DNA of 64,000 nt from Betaproteobacteria bacterium (GCA_016705475.1 JADIYD010000001.1:248001-312000); one strand, 5' to 3'; counted from the first letter of the stretch, positions 17,313-27,488 are shown. The notes: generated from the letters alone by a model not told the origin. Numbers and translations are program-made.

Positions 17313-20300
17313 TTTGAAGTCTCCGAGTCTTTTGTTTCAACGTTCCGTGGCGGCTTGATCGGCAGCACAAGACGGAAGGTGGTGCCCTGCCCCTCGATAC
17401 TCTCGACCTCGATCCGGCCGCCATGTCGTTTGACTATACCGTAGGACAGCGAAAGTCCCAGCCCCGTGCCCTTGCCAACCGGCTTGGTCGTGAAGAAAGG
17501 GTCGAATATCCGGTTAATGTGCTCCGGCGCGATGCCTTTGCCCGTATCGCTGATTTCAACACAGATACTGTCGTCACCGTGCCGACTGGTGCGAATGGTG
17601 ATCGTGCCCTGCGTTTCAATGGCGTGGCCGGCATTGACCAGCAGGTTCATGAAAACCTGGTTAAGTTGTGAAATCAGGCAGAAAGCATGGGGAATATCGC
17701 CATACTCCTTGACCACTTTGGCTTTGTACTTCAACTCGTTCCAGACAATGTTCAGCGTCGAGTCGATGCCCTGATGCAGATCGGCTTCCTGCCATTCCTG
17801 TTCGCCGACACGCGAGAAATTCTTGAGGTCCTGCACTATCTTGCGGACCCGGCCAAGGCCATCCTTCGACTCGGCGATCAGGCTGAAAATGTCGCCCTTG
17901 AGGAAGGCGAAATCGTGCTGCTCCAGCAAGCGCCGGACTTCCTCGTCGTGGGGATTCGTTTCGCCCGTCTTGCAGAGCAGGGTGTCGTACGCGTTGATGA
18001 TGGCCATCAGGTCGTGCACGTAGCCATCCAGCGTCCCCAGATTGGAATGGACAAAACCGATCGGGTTGTTCAGTTCATGGGCAACCCCCGCCGCCAACTG
18101 TCCGATTGAGGCCATTTTTTCAGACTGCATCAATTGGTTGTTGGCCTCTTCAAGGCGCTTGTTGAGCTTTTTCTGCTGCTGGAGCGCATCATTCAGCTCG
18201 GACTGCTGGCGCCTGCGCTCAGTAATGTCCGTCAGAACGCCGCTGAAGAATTCGGGGGCACCAGTATCGTTGCGTTGAACGATTGTGCGGTCGACTACCC
18301 AAATGACCCGATTTTCAGCTGTCAGGATGCGATACTCCTGCTCGTATTCCGTTGCGCCTGACGCGCAATGGCGAGCTACCTCATCGCCGATGCGCTGCAG
18401 GTCGTCGGGGTGAACCATGTCGGCGAACACGGGTTTGCCGGACTGGAGGTCGTGAGCCTTATAGCCCCATTGCGCCACGTTTTCCGAAACAAAGACAACT
18501 GGCCAGCCATCGGTCGCGGCCCAGCGGAAGCAGACCGCCGGGCTGGCATTCACCACCTGTGTGGCAAGGCGCAAGGCATTTTCCGAGCGCTGGCGGCACA
18601 CGATGCGCCAGATCTCACTACCAATCAACTGTACGGTTTCGACATCGAAATCCGTGTAATCAGAGGCCTTGTTACCAACGCCCGTCATCATGCGGACTTC
18701 GCCCTCCTCCAACACCGGAACGCTGAGCAGGCGGGTCAGGGCAGAATGGCCGGCGGGAAGACCCTGTTTGTTCGGGGCGTTGGCATAGTCATTGACGATG
18801 ACAGGCATTTTTTGACGTGCCGCATCGGCCCAGATGCCTGCTTCGGAGAGCGGGTAGTGGTTGTCGAACGCGGCCGTGCAGTATTTCTCCAGTGTGCTGC
18901 TCGACCAGGCAGCCAGTTCGATGGTTTCGCCATCGACATTGACGAAGTGCATGAAGGCAATAATGCTCTGCGTCAGCTCTTCGGCCCGTTCCAGCGCAAA
19001 TTGCATGAGCGCTTTCTCGGAAAGCTCCTCGGCTTTTTTCGGCAATTCCAGCAAAACGGCTGAACGACGGATTTGTTGGGAAAGTTGTAATTCGGTCGTT
19101 CGGCGCTCGGTGATATCCATGCTGATGCCGCCCAGGTCAGCGCTGCCATCGTCGCGCGGGATGACAAACTTGATACTTTCAAAGACTCGCCCGTCACGGG
19201 AATATTCGATGCACTCCGTGACGCCGGTGGCGAGTATGCGGGCATCGTCAGCTACGATTTTCTCGCCGAGCTCCCCGGGAAATAGCTCGCTTGAGAGTCG
19301 CCCCAGCACTTCTTTCTCCTCGACTCCGAAGCGTTCCTGATAGCCTTTATTGGTCAACAGGAGGCGGGAATCCGAGGTTTTGACGTAGGCGCTGCCGGGA
19401 AGGTGGTCTATAAAACGCTGCAGCATATTGCTTGAAGCATTCAGCGAGGCTTCGGCAACAATCCGGACGCTAATGTCCTCGACGATGGCCACCAGAAAAT
19501 CAACGCGCCCATTCGGCTTGCGAACAGCGCGCATGGAAATGGCGGTATGAACGATGGAGCCATCTTTCCCGATCAGGCGCTTGTTGATCGCATAGCCACC
19601 AGATTCGCCATTGATAACTGCTTCCAGATTGGAGATGTCATTCGCCAAATCATCAGGGTGCGTGTGGGCTTGCCAGTCGGTCAACATCAATTCGCCGGCG
19701 TCGTAACCCAGCATGTGACAGAGCATCGGGTTGACCGAGATCCAGATCTTTTCTGGCGAAATCATGGCGATGCCCACCATGGCATGATCGAAAATGGCGC
19801 GGAAGCGCTCATGCTCCATCTGCTCCCGCATCCGCAAGCGCAACAATGCCAGAATGACAAGTCCGGAGAGCAGCAGCAGCCCGACTGCCAGGAGCCATCT
19901 TTCGATTCTTCCCTGGCTTGTCATGGCAGCCAATGTGTCGCGCTCCAGGTGGGAAACAACAAGCCAGCGATACTGGTTTTGCGAGGGATCGTTTGTCGAT
20001 GCGCCGTCCGGTATTTCAGTAAGCAGTGGATAGATGCTTTCATATGTCCAGAGCCCGTTTTCGTCGGTGAACTGACCGTTCCGGTCGCTCATTTGCGCCC
20101 AGCTGGCTGGATAGCGATGGGCTAACGTGCGCGTCGCATCGTTGAACATAAAGCCCCATGCATCGTCCGGATTGGCCGCATGCAACCAATAGCCGGCATC
20201 GTTTACAAGCGAGACATGGCCGTTGCCCCCGCCGCTGTCGGCGACGAAGCGATCTAACATCGCCTTGCCAATAAAATTGATGATGACGATACCTTTTTTG

Positions 20301-20863
20301 ACCCCGTGACGGTCTGCAACGGGCATCGCGAGGCGGAGCATCGGCTTGTGGGGTACTTCGATCGCTCCGTTTTCGATATTCAGGTCAAGGGGCGAAACAT
20401 AAATCTGCCCGGCAGCCATTTTCATGGCATCCGAAAAATAGTACCGGTCTCCCTTGTTCTGGAGCTCGTTTCGCGGCACCAGTCTGGGCTGGCCGTTACT
20501 CCTGTCAGCTCGGACGATTTCCTGACCGCTGGCATCGATCCAGCGCAGCTGGTCATAGACCTTCTTGGTCTCCAGCAGCGTCGGAAAATTGACTTCAAGT
20601 CGTTCAATCTCGGGTGAGGCCGGATTGTTGACCACTTGCTGCATGGCAAAGTGCTGGGAAATGAAACGCAGGTCGCCAGCTATCGACTCGAGGTGGCGGA
20701 GCAGTGAAGAACTGCCCAAGCCAACGTCGAGCATTTCCTTGTTTTTGATCTTGCCGAGCAGGCGAGCATTTTCGCTGTGGTCGTAGTACCAGGTAGCGCC
20801 GAGAATCAACACTGCGGCGAGCAGGAAGCGACTGAGAAAGCTGGCCAGCAGGCTGGGTTTCAT
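17309..20863 (-). CDS. Large membrane sensor histidine kinase (CACHE-PAS-PAS-GAF-PAS)
   Basis: An 1184-residue kinase. A membrane helix (about 10-28) and a second (about 327-349) flank a periplasmic double-CACHE-like domain. Then come PAS (about 362-470), PAS (about 485-600), GAF (about 625-775), PAS (about 780-890), a coiled coil, HisKA with AHELNNPIGFV and HATPase with FTTKPVGKGTGLGLS. It has no receiver domain of its own, so it must phosphorylate partners in trans; several are encoded around it. It lies 2 bases from the upstream gene and overlaps the downstream HD-GYP gene by 4. Confidence 0.88.
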   Translation of the reverse strand: MKPSLLASFLSRFLLAAVLILGATWYYDHSENARLLGKIKNKEMLDVGLGSSSLLRHLESIAGDLRFISQHFAMQQVVNNPASPEIERLEVNFPTLLETKKVYDQLRWIDASGQEIVRADRSNGQPRLVPRNELQNKGDRYYFSDAMKMAAGQIYVSPLDLNIENGAIEVPHKPMLRLAMPVADRHGVKKGIVIINFIGKAMLDRFVADSGGGNGHVSLVNDAGYWLHAANPDDAWGFMFNDATRTLAHRYPASWAQMSDRNGQFTDENGLWTYESIYPLLTEIPDGASTNDPSQNQYRWLVVSHLERDTLAAMTSQGRIERWLLAVGLLLLSGLVILALLRLRMREQMEHERFRAIFDHAMVGIAMISPEKIWISVNPMLCHMLGYDAGELMLTDWQAHTHPDDLANDISNLEAVINGESGGYAINKRLIGKDGSIVHTAISMRAVRKPNGRVDFLVAIVEDISVRIVAEASLNASSNMLQRFIDHLPGSAYVKTSDSRLLLTNKGYQERFGVEEKEVLGRLSSELFPGELGEKIVADDARILATGVTECIEYSRDGRVFESIKFVIPRDDGSADLGGISMDITERRTTELQLSQQIRRSAVLLELPKKAEELSEKALMQFALERAEELTQSIIAFMHFVNVDGETIELAAWSSSTLEKYCTAAFDNHYPLSEAGIWADAARQKMPVIVNDYANAPNKQGLPAGHSALTRLLSVPVLEEGEVRMMTGVGNKASDYTDFDVETVQLIGSEIWRIVCRQRSENALRLATQVVNASPAVCFRWAATDGWPVVFVSENVAQWGYKAHDLQSGKPVFADMVHPDDLQRIGDEVARHCASGATEYEQEYRILTAENRVIWVVDRTIVQRNDTGAPEFFSGVLTDITERRRQQSELNDALQQQKKLNKRLEEANNQLMQSEKMASIGQLAAGVAHELNNPIGFVHSNLGTLDGYVHDLMAIINAYDTLLCKTGETNPHDEEVRRLLEQHDFAFLKGDIFSLIAESKDGLGRVRKIVQDLKNFSRVGEQEWQEADLHQGIDSTLNIVWNELKYKAKVVKEYGDIPHAFCLISQLNQVFMNLLVNAGHAIETQGTITIRTSRHGDDSICVEISDTGKGIAPEHINRIFDPFFTTKPVGKGTGLGLSLSYGIVKRHGGRIEVESIEGQGTTFRLVLPIKPPRNVETKDSETSK

Positions 20864-20865
20864 GG

Positions 20866-23787
20866 TCAGGTTTTGGCGATCCGGAAGGCTTCGCGTATCT
20901 GTTCGCGCAGCGTGTCGTCATCCCAGGGCTTGGTCAGGAATTTGTAGATGGCACCGCGATTGATCGCGCCTGTCACCGACTCGAGATCGGTATAGCCGGT
21001 CAGCACGATCCGGATGGTGTCCGGGTAGAGCTGGCGGACCCTGGCAAAGAACTCGGTCCCTGACATCTCGGGCATGCGCTGGTCGGAGAGGATGACCTGG
21101 ACCGAATGCTTGGCCAGAAGCTCAAAGGCTTCGGTGGGTGACTTGGCGGTCAGGATATTGAAGCCCTCTCTGCGTAGCAGGCGCGTCAGTGAATTCAGAA
21201 TATTCTGCTCGTCGTCGACGACAAGGAGCGTCCGCGCCTTGTCCGGAAGGTTATCGGCCAATTGCAGGCGCTTGCTGCCGGCCAGCAACAGCTCAAATTC
21301 CGCTGCGGGCAAGGGGCGGCTAAACAGATAGCCCTGCATCGAATCGCAGCGCCGGCTACGCAAAAAACTGGCCTGCGCTTCGGTTTCGACACCTTCAGCC
21401 AGTACCGTCAGGTTGAGGCTGCGCGCCATGACGATGGCCGCCGAGGCAATAGCCGCATTGACCGGGTTTTCGGTAATGTCCCGGACAAAGCTCTGATCGA
21501 TCTTGATCTTGTCGAAAGGCAGGCGCGAGATATACGACAGCGATGAATAGCCTGTGCCGAAATCGTCGAGCGAAATCTTGACACCGAGTGCCTTGAGGGC
21601 TTTGCACTGGGCGATGGCTTCGTCAATGTCGTCGATCAGCGAACTTTCGGTGATTTCCAGTTCGAGCGCACTGGCTGGCAGGCCGGTTTCAGCAAGGCAC
21701 TGGCTGACGACGGCCGGCAGGTTTGCCTGACGAAACTGGCGGGCAGAGAGGTTGACCGCAATGCGCAAACTGGCAAGGCCAAGGTCCAGCCACTGCCGAG
21801 CCTGCAGGCAGGCCGTGCGCAAGACCCATTCGCCGATCGACAATATGAGCCCGGTGTCTTCGGCAATCGGAATGAATTCGGCTGGGGAGATGGAGCCAAA
21901 CTCCGCATTGTTCCAGCGTAGCAGGGCTTCCATGCCTATCATGTTGCCGCTGTCGAGGCTGACCTGTGGCTGGTAATGGACGGTCAGTTCGTTGCGCAGC
22001 AGGGCTTTTCGCAGAACTGCCTCGAGTCCGAGTCGGCGCGACGCGTCAGCATCCATTTCCGGTGAATAGAAGCGGAAGGTGCTCTGGCCGCTTTTCTTGG
22101 CGCGCAAGAGCGCGGCATCGGCGCACTTCATCAGCGTATCGACATCCCTGCCGTTGCGCGGGGCGACGCTAACGCCAATACATGCGGTCATGCTGATGGT
22201 GTGTTCGCCAATCTCGAACGGAACTGCAATGGCATCCAGCATGCGTTGGGCCAGCGCAATGGTGTCTCGCTCATGACTCAGGTTGGCCATCACGAAGCCA
22301 AATTCGTTGCCGGAGCGACGGCCTATGGTGTCGCCATCGCGTACCTGCAGATTGAGACGGCGGGCGACCTCGATCAGGATTTCATCGCCAATCGGTGGGC
22401 CGAGTGTGTCGTTGATTATGCGGAAGCGGTCCAGGTCGAGCAGGATGACCGCTGTTTCACGATTGAAACGGTTTGCCGCAATGAGGGCCTGACTGAGACG
22501 GTCGGTAAACAGGCTGCGATTGGGCAGGTTGGTCAGCGGGTCATAGCTGGAAAGGTATTGAATGCGCTCCGCAGCTGTTTGGCGCTCCGACAAGTCACTG
22601 AATATGCCCACATAATTTGTCAGGCGACCGCTTTGATCGCGCACGGCCGAAATGCTCAGCCACTCGGTCAGCAGTTCGCCGTCATGGCGCCGGTTGGTGA
22701 TCTCGCCCTGCCAGTTGCCATGCCGGTTGATGGCATCCCACATGTCGCGATAAAACTCGGGGCCGTGCACGCCTGAACGCAATAGCCGCGGATTCTTGCC
22801 CAGCGCCTCGCTGGGGCTGTAGCCGGTTACTTTGGAAAAAGCCTGGTTGGTGAGCAGGATGTCGCCGTTGGTGTCGGTGATGCAGACGCCATCGCTGATG
22901 CCCGAAAAAACAACCGATGACAAACGGTGCTCGGCCTCTGCCATCTTGCGCCGGCTGATGTCGGCCATGGTTCCCAGAGCCAGGGCTGTTTTTCCCTGGT
23001 CATCCCGGCGCAGTATGCGTCCTCGCGCTTCCATCCAGACCCAGTGGCCATCGGCATGGCGCATGCGCAATTCGTCGATATGGATTTCGTCCCCGTGGCA
23101 AGGTTGGCTTTCCAGGCACTTTACCAATGCGCTGCGGTCTTCGGGATGAACCAGTTCTATGCAGTCGGCAATGGTCGTGGGCCCCTCGGTCAGGCCGAGG
23201 ATTTGCGCAAGGCTGGGGCTCCAGTGATTGCTCCCGCGTTCGTGATCGTGTTCCCAGATACCGAAACCGGAGGTTGCCAAGGCCACTTGCAGACTGGCTT
23301 CAAGCTGGGTATTTTCTGCCACACGCCGGGCGACTTCCTGCTCCAGCCAGTCCTTCTGCCCGGCAGCGATATCGCGGGCCCGTTTCAGTTCAAGCTGGGC
23401 CTTGACGCGAATGCCGAGGACTGCGGGATTGATCGGTTTTGTGATGTAGTCGACGGCACCTTCCTGGATGCCCCGCTCCTCATTGTCCGGATCATCGAGG
23501 GCGGTAACGAATATCACCGGAATATTGCGGGTATCGTCATCGCAACGCAGGATACGGAGCACCTCATGGCCATCCATATCGGGCATCATGACGTCGAGCA
23601 GGATGAGATCTGGCCGGGGGGCCAGTCGGGCGTAACGAATGGCGACCGGTCCGCTGTTGGCAACCCGGACGTCCACGCCAAGGTCGCTGATCATTTCCGA
23701 AATGGTGCTGAGGTTGTCAGGCACATCATCGACGATCAACACAATCGGCTTGCCCGGCCCTTGAGTCTGATTGTCCTGACCTGTCAC
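20866..23787 (-). CDS. REC-PAS-PAS-degenerate GGDEF-EAL-REC protein
   Basis: A 973-residue protein with GTG start at 23787 and GAGGGG upstream. The N-terminal receiver has D65 (LLDVMMPDMDG). Two PAS domains follow. The GGDEF domain has lost its signature (SGNEF) but keeps an RxxD inhibitory-site sequence (RDGD) five residues before it. The EAL domain keeps EALLRW, DDFGTGYSS and EGVETEAQ and should be an active c-di-GMP phosphodiesterase. A second receiver (about 851-973, D near 902 in LSDQRMPEMSG) resembles the receivers of the downstream genes. It is the first gene of the eight-gene operon. Confidence 0.9.
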   Translation of the reverse strand: MTGQDNQTQGPGKPIVLIVDDVPDNLSTISEMISDLGVDVRVANSGPVAIRYARLAPRPDLILLDVMMPDMDGHEVLRILRCDDDTRNIPVIFVTALDDPDNEERGIQEGAVDYITKPINPAVLGIRVKAQLELKRARDIAAGQKDWLEQEVARRVAENTQLEASLQVALATSGFGIWEHDHERGSNHWSPSLAQILGLTEGPTTIADCIELVHPEDRSALVKCLESQPCHGDEIHIDELRMRHADGHWVWMEARGRILRRDDQGKTALALGTMADISRRKMAEAEHRLSSVVFSGISDGVCITDTNGDILLTNQAFSKVTGYSPSEALGKNPRLLRSGVHGPEFYRDMWDAINRHGNWQGEITNRRHDGELLTEWLSISAVRDQSGRLTNYVGIFSDLSERQTAAERIQYLSSYDPLTNLPNRSLFTDRLSQALIAANRFNRETAVILLDLDRFRIINDTLGPPIGDEILIEVARRLNLQVRDGDTIGRRSGNEFGFVMANLSHERDTIALAQRMLDAIAVPFEIGEHTISMTACIGVSVAPRNGRDVDTLMKCADAALLRAKKSGQSTFRFYSPEMDADASRRLGLEAVLRKALLRNELTVHYQPQVSLDSGNMIGMEALLRWNNAEFGSISPAEFIPIAEDTGLILSIGEWVLRTACLQARQWLDLGLASLRIAVNLSARQFRQANLPAVVSQCLAETGLPASALELEITESSLIDDIDEAIAQCKALKALGVKISLDDFGTGYSSLSYISRLPFDKIKIDQSFVRDITENPVNAAIASAAIVMARSLNLTVLAEGVETEAQASFLRSRRCDSMQGYLFSRPLPAAEFELLLAGSKRLQLADNLPDKARTLLVVDDEQNILNSLTRLLRREGFNILTAKSPTEAFELLAKHSVQVILSDQRMPEMSGTEFFARVRQLYPDTIRIVLTGYTDLESVTGAINRGAIYKFLTKPWDDDTLREQIREAFRIAKT

Positions 23788-23890
23788 CCCACCTGCCCCT
23801 CTCGCAATTCGCTCACTATCGCTAGTCTCCCTCGCCCGAAGCCCTCAGACAAGATGTATCGCGTATTTTGCAGATAAAAATTCAGATTTG
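23788..23890 (-). promoter_or_regulatory. Probable promoter region of the signalling operon
   Basis: A 103-base gap between the upstream hybrid kinase and the operon's first gene. It is A/T-rich near 23865-23890 and purine-rich just before the GTG. I cannot assign a convincing -35/-10 pair. It is the only sizeable gap in the cluster, so a start of transcription here is inference. Confidence 0.35.
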
Positions 23891-26800
23891 CTATTTTTTT
23901 AATCTTTCGGCGATTGTCAGGGCCGCATCAAAATTGAAGGCGGCGAGTGCGTGGCGTAGTTGCTCCTGCTCGGTTGGGTAATGACGTTTGAGGTCCGTTT
24001 GCAGTCGATTGAACAGCCGGGTTGCCTCAATATCCCCCTTGCTCAGCAATTCACGCAGAACATCCATTTTTTGCAGAAACTCGTCGGAGATCACCGGTTC
24101 GTCGATCTTTTCCGGAACGTTCGAGGCGGACAGCATTGTTCCAGGGAGGTACCTGGCCAGCACCGTGTAGAGCGTATCCGGATAAACCGGCTTGGCCAGG
24201 AAGTCGTTCATGCCTGCTTCGATACAGCGTTTGCGGTCTGCTTCAAAGGCGTTGGCCGTCAGCGCGACGATGGGCACCGAGGCCCCTTTTTCCAGCGCGC
24301 GAATTTGCCGGGTGGCATCCAGTCCGTTGAGTATCGGCATCTGGATGTCCATGAGGATGAGATCGAAATCTGACTGTTTATAGAGGTCGACCGCAAGCGC
24401 GCCGTTTTCGGCGGTGACAACGTCGAGCCCGACGCTGGACAGAAGCTCTACGGCAATGTCCCGGTTGATACGCTCGTCCTCGACCACGAGGACACGCCCT
24501 TTCATCTGCCCCGTATGTGTGTGTTCCGCCAAAGGTGCCGCGTCGGCGGTGTTCATGCCGAGGCGGGCGGTAATCCAGAAACAGCTGCCCACGCCCGGGG
24601 TGCTCTCGACGCCGACCTCGCCACCCATCAGCTTGGCAAGATGGCGAGCGATGGCCAGTCCCAGTCCGGTTCCGCCAAAGCGCCGGGTGGTCGAACTGTC
24701 GAGTTGCTCGAAGGCGTTGAACAGACGCGACGTATCCTGCGGGCTGATACCAATGCCGGTATCCCTGACCGTAAAGCGGCAGGTCATTGTTTTTTCGTCG
24801 CTGTTCAGTAGTTCGCCGCCGATGGAAATGCTGCCGGTTTCCGTGAATTTGACGGCATTGCCGGCAAAATTGAGCAGCACCTGGCGCAGGCGCGTGATGT
24901 CGCCAACGGCGTGCCGCGGCAGGAGGCTCGCATCGATGTTCAGGATCAGCCCCTTGGCGGCCGCTTTGTCGCGAATCATGGTGCCAACGTTTTGCACGAG
25001 CTCGCTCGGGGAAAACGCGTAGTTTTCCATCAGTATCTTGCCCGCCTCGATCTTGGAGAGATCCAGAATGTCGTTGATGATCTGCAGCAGATGCTCGGCT
25101 GCCGCCGAGACCTTGAGCAGCTTTTCAAGTTGATCGGGTTGCAGCGGGGTTTGCCTGAGCAGGTAATTCAGGCCGATGATGGCGTTCATCGGGGTGCGGA
25201 TTTCGTGGCTCATATTGGCCAGAAACTCGGATTTGGCGCGATTTGCCGCGTCGGCTTTTTCCTTGGCGGTGGCCAGTTCGTAGGTGCGCTGCGCGACCAT
25301 GTTTTCCAGGTGTCGACGGTGCGCATGGAGTTCGAGCTCGTCGCGCCGGCGTTCGGTGATGTCTTCCTTGGCTGCGACGTAGTGGGTGGTCTGGCCGTTG
25401 TGGTCGCGAACGGGTGAAATGGTGGCCTGCTCAAGATAGCTCGATCCATCCTTGCGCCTGTTCTGGAACTCGCCGCGCCAGACGTTTCCCGCCAGCAGGG
25501 TCGGCCACATGTCGAGATAGGTCTCCGGTGCAGTCTCGCCGGACTGGAGAATGCGGGGGTTCTGGCCGATGGCTTCCTGTGCCGTATAGCCACTGGCCTT
25601 GGTAAACGCTTCATTGACGAAGATGATGTTGGCGTCGAGGTCGGTGATGACGATGCTGGCCGGGCTTTGCTCAACTGCAGCAGACAGCCGGCGCAAGCCT
25701 TCTTCGGCGGTTTGAAGCTGCTGGTTGAGTTGGCGCAACTGCGACAACTGCGTCTTGAGCTCGCGTTCTGCCATTTTTCGCTCGGTCACATCGAGGGTCA
25801 TGCCGCCGAGCAGACGATTGCCCGTGCCATCGTCGACTACGAACTTGGTCGATTCGTAGTCGCGGCCATTCAGGCTTTCATCGATAACGACGGTAGTCCC
25901 GTCTTCGAGCACTTTCAGGTCATCGTCGGTGATCTTCTGGCCGAATTCGCCGGGAAACAATTCCGCGCTGGTCTTGCCGATCATGCTGGCCGGGTCAATG
26001 CCCAGAAAGGTCTGGAAGCCCTGATTGGCGACGAGTGTCCGTGACTCGGCATCCTTGAGGTACGCCGTTCCGGGAAAGTGGTCGATGAAGCGCTGTAGGG
26101 TGTTCAGGGAACGCCGGCTTTCCTCCTCCTTCTCGCGAATCTGGCGATCGAATTCGTTTTGCCGGCGCTGTTGCCGCCACAAAAGGAGGATGCAGGCGGC
26201 GCTGACCAGTGCAAAAAAAGCAATTCTTGTGAAAACCTGCTGGCGCCACGGCGCCAGGATTTCATCGATATCGCGTGCTGCAGCGACGACAAGGGGCTCG
26301 CTCATCGCCAACGCTTCGACATGCACCGTTCGCATCGACATCAGACGTTCCGCGCTGCCGGTGAGTGGCGACGTGCCCGTCATCAGACTGGCCGCCTGGC
26401 CGCTTTGCATGTGGCGCGCGAAGAAATGGCCCGGGCCGGTCACTGCTGTGCCTGGTGGCGAGGTGCTTCGCTCGGGGGTAAGGATCAGCAGTTTGCCCTT
26501 GCCGTGGATGACCGAGAGCGTTGTTTCGCTACCCGCATGCATGGAGCGGAGGAGGGCACTGATGCTTTCGTTGTCGATGGTCGCCGTGACGATGCCGGCG
26601 AAGTCTCCGTTCTGTCCCGTCACCATGCGGCTCACCGTCATTGTGAAGGCGCCCAGCGTGGTGACGAACGGTTCGCTGATGTACAGCGCATCGGTGCTCG
26701 GTTTTAGCAGCGCTTCCTGAAAATAGGGACGCCCCGCGAAGTTTTTCCCGGTCAGTTCGCCTCGGCTGCTGGCCACTGCGGTGCCCTTGGCGTCAAAGTA

Positions 26801-27175
26801 GGTCAGTGTCCGCACGCCGTTCAGCGCGGGGGTCAATGAGGTCAGGTCATCGGTAAGCTCAGCCAGCCCTCTCGCTTGCATCAGTTGAGCGGGGATGGTC
26901 TTGCGCAGCTTGTCGAGTACAGCGCTCATGGCGCGCAGTCTTCGCTCCAGCGCTTCCATGACAATCAGGCTATGGTTTTCCAGGCGCCTGGTGGCTTCAT
27001 CCAGCAAGCGCTGCCGCGCCTGAATCTGATCAAACATGATCTGGGCGCCCAGAAGTATCAGGGCCATCAGCAGTGCAAGCCACTGCAGGCGCTGGCTGTG
27101 TTGCCGGGTTTTGGCCGGGTTCTCTGCTTTGGCTGGCGAACCGTCTGGCGTCGTCACGTGGCCCCGCTCAATCAT
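23891..27175 (-). CDS. Hybrid sensor histidine kinase (CACHE-PAS-PAS-HisKA-HATPase-REC)
   Basis: A 1094-residue membrane kinase. Helices near 31-50 and 318-338 flank a periplasmic CACHE-like sensor. Two PAS domains follow (about 360-470 and 500-615). HisKA carries NMSHEIRTPMNAI, a different subtype from the kinases in the operon. Then come HATPase and a receiver (LILMDIQMPILNG). The C-terminal ~60 residues are helical, with no clear Hpt histidine motif. It is upstream of the operon, separated by 103 bases, and probably has its own promoter. Confidence 0.88.
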   Translation of the reverse strand: MIERGHVTTPDGSPAKAENPAKTRQHSQRLQWLALLMALILLGAQIMFDQIQARQRLLDEATRRLENHSLIVMEALERRLRAMSAVLDKLRKTIPAQLMQARGLAELTDDLTSLTPALNGVRTLTYFDAKGTAVASSRGELTGKNFAGRPYFQEALLKPSTDALYISEPFVTTLGAFTMTVSRMVTGQNGDFAGIVTATIDNESISALLRSMHAGSETTLSVIHGKGKLLILTPERSTSPPGTAVTGPGHFFARHMQSGQAASLMTGTSPLTGSAERLMSMRTVHVEALAMSEPLVVAAARDIDEILAPWRQQVFTRIAFFALVSAACILLLWRQQRRQNEFDRQIREKEEESRRSLNTLQRFIDHFPGTAYLKDAESRTLVANQGFQTFLGIDPASMIGKTSAELFPGEFGQKITDDDLKVLEDGTTVVIDESLNGRDYESTKFVVDDGTGNRLLGGMTLDVTERKMAERELKTQLSQLRQLNQQLQTAEEGLRRLSAAVEQSPASIVITDLDANIIFVNEAFTKASGYTAQEAIGQNPRILQSGETAPETYLDMWPTLLAGNVWRGEFQNRRKDGSSYLEQATISPVRDHNGQTTHYVAAKEDITERRRDELELHAHRRHLENMVAQRTYELATAKEKADAANRAKSEFLANMSHEIRTPMNAIIGLNYLLRQTPLQPDQLEKLLKVSAAAEHLLQIINDILDLSKIEAGKILMENYAFSPSELVQNVGTMIRDKAAAKGLILNIDASLLPRHAVGDITRLRQVLLNFAGNAVKFTETGSISIGGELLNSDEKTMTCRFTVRDTGIGISPQDTSRLFNAFEQLDSSTTRRFGGTGLGLAIARHLAKLMGGEVGVESTPGVGSCFWITARLGMNTADAAPLAEHTHTGQMKGRVLVVEDERINRDIAVELLSSVGLDVVTAENGALAVDLYKQSDFDLILMDIQMPILNGLDATRQIRALEKGASVPIVALTANAFEADRKRCIEAGMNDFLAKPVYPDTLYTVLARYLPGTMLSASNVPEKIDEPVISDEFLQKMDVLRELLSKGDIEATRLFNRLQTDLKRHYPTEQEQLRHALAAFNFDAALTIAERLKK

Positions 27176-27215
27176 GGCTGTTTATCGAAGGTCGCAACGG
27201 CTTGGCGGGCCTGCG

Positions 27216-27488
27216 TTATTTTTCTTCGTAGGACGACAGCGTGACCCCGGCGTGGGTCAGTACGTCGCGTAGCGCCTTGATGTCCATCCGGCTGCAGGTG
27301 CTGCTGTTGTGCGGGTGGTGCAGGAAGGCTTCGACCTTGTTCAGCGTGACCTTGAACCGTGCGCCGTGGGCGGACTCAACGTCGGCACCGAGGTGGTGGA
27401 GCAGCGACTCGATCTCGCGCCAGTGGATATTGGCCGACGGCGGGTCCTGGAAGATGCTGCGCATCAGGTGAGCATGCTTGTGACTCAT
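27216..27488 (-). CDS. HicA-like small protein without HicB partner
   Basis: A 90-residue protein resembling stand-alone HicA-family proteins of Proteobacteria: SIFQDPPSANIHWREIESLL, then GARFKVTLN, HHPHNSS and a C-terminal helix ending VTLSSYEEK. Classical HicA toxins are mRNA interferases with a catalytic histidine in a GSH-type motif. Here the position reads GAR, and no HicB antitoxin gene is adjacent. A toxin role is therefore doubtful; an RNA-binding role is possible. Confidence 0.7.
   Translation of the reverse strand: MSHKHAHLMRSIFQDPPSANIHWREIESLLHHLGADVESAHGARFKVTLNKVEAFLHHPHNSSTCSRMDIKALRDVLTHAGVTLSSYEEK

Noticed and set aside
18287..18318. Possible copy in the large kinase gene (GCGGTCGACTACCC, AAATGA, CCCGATTTTC)
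   Set aside because: Resembles copy N, but it lies in a PAS-domain strand with ordinary coding constraint; too loose.
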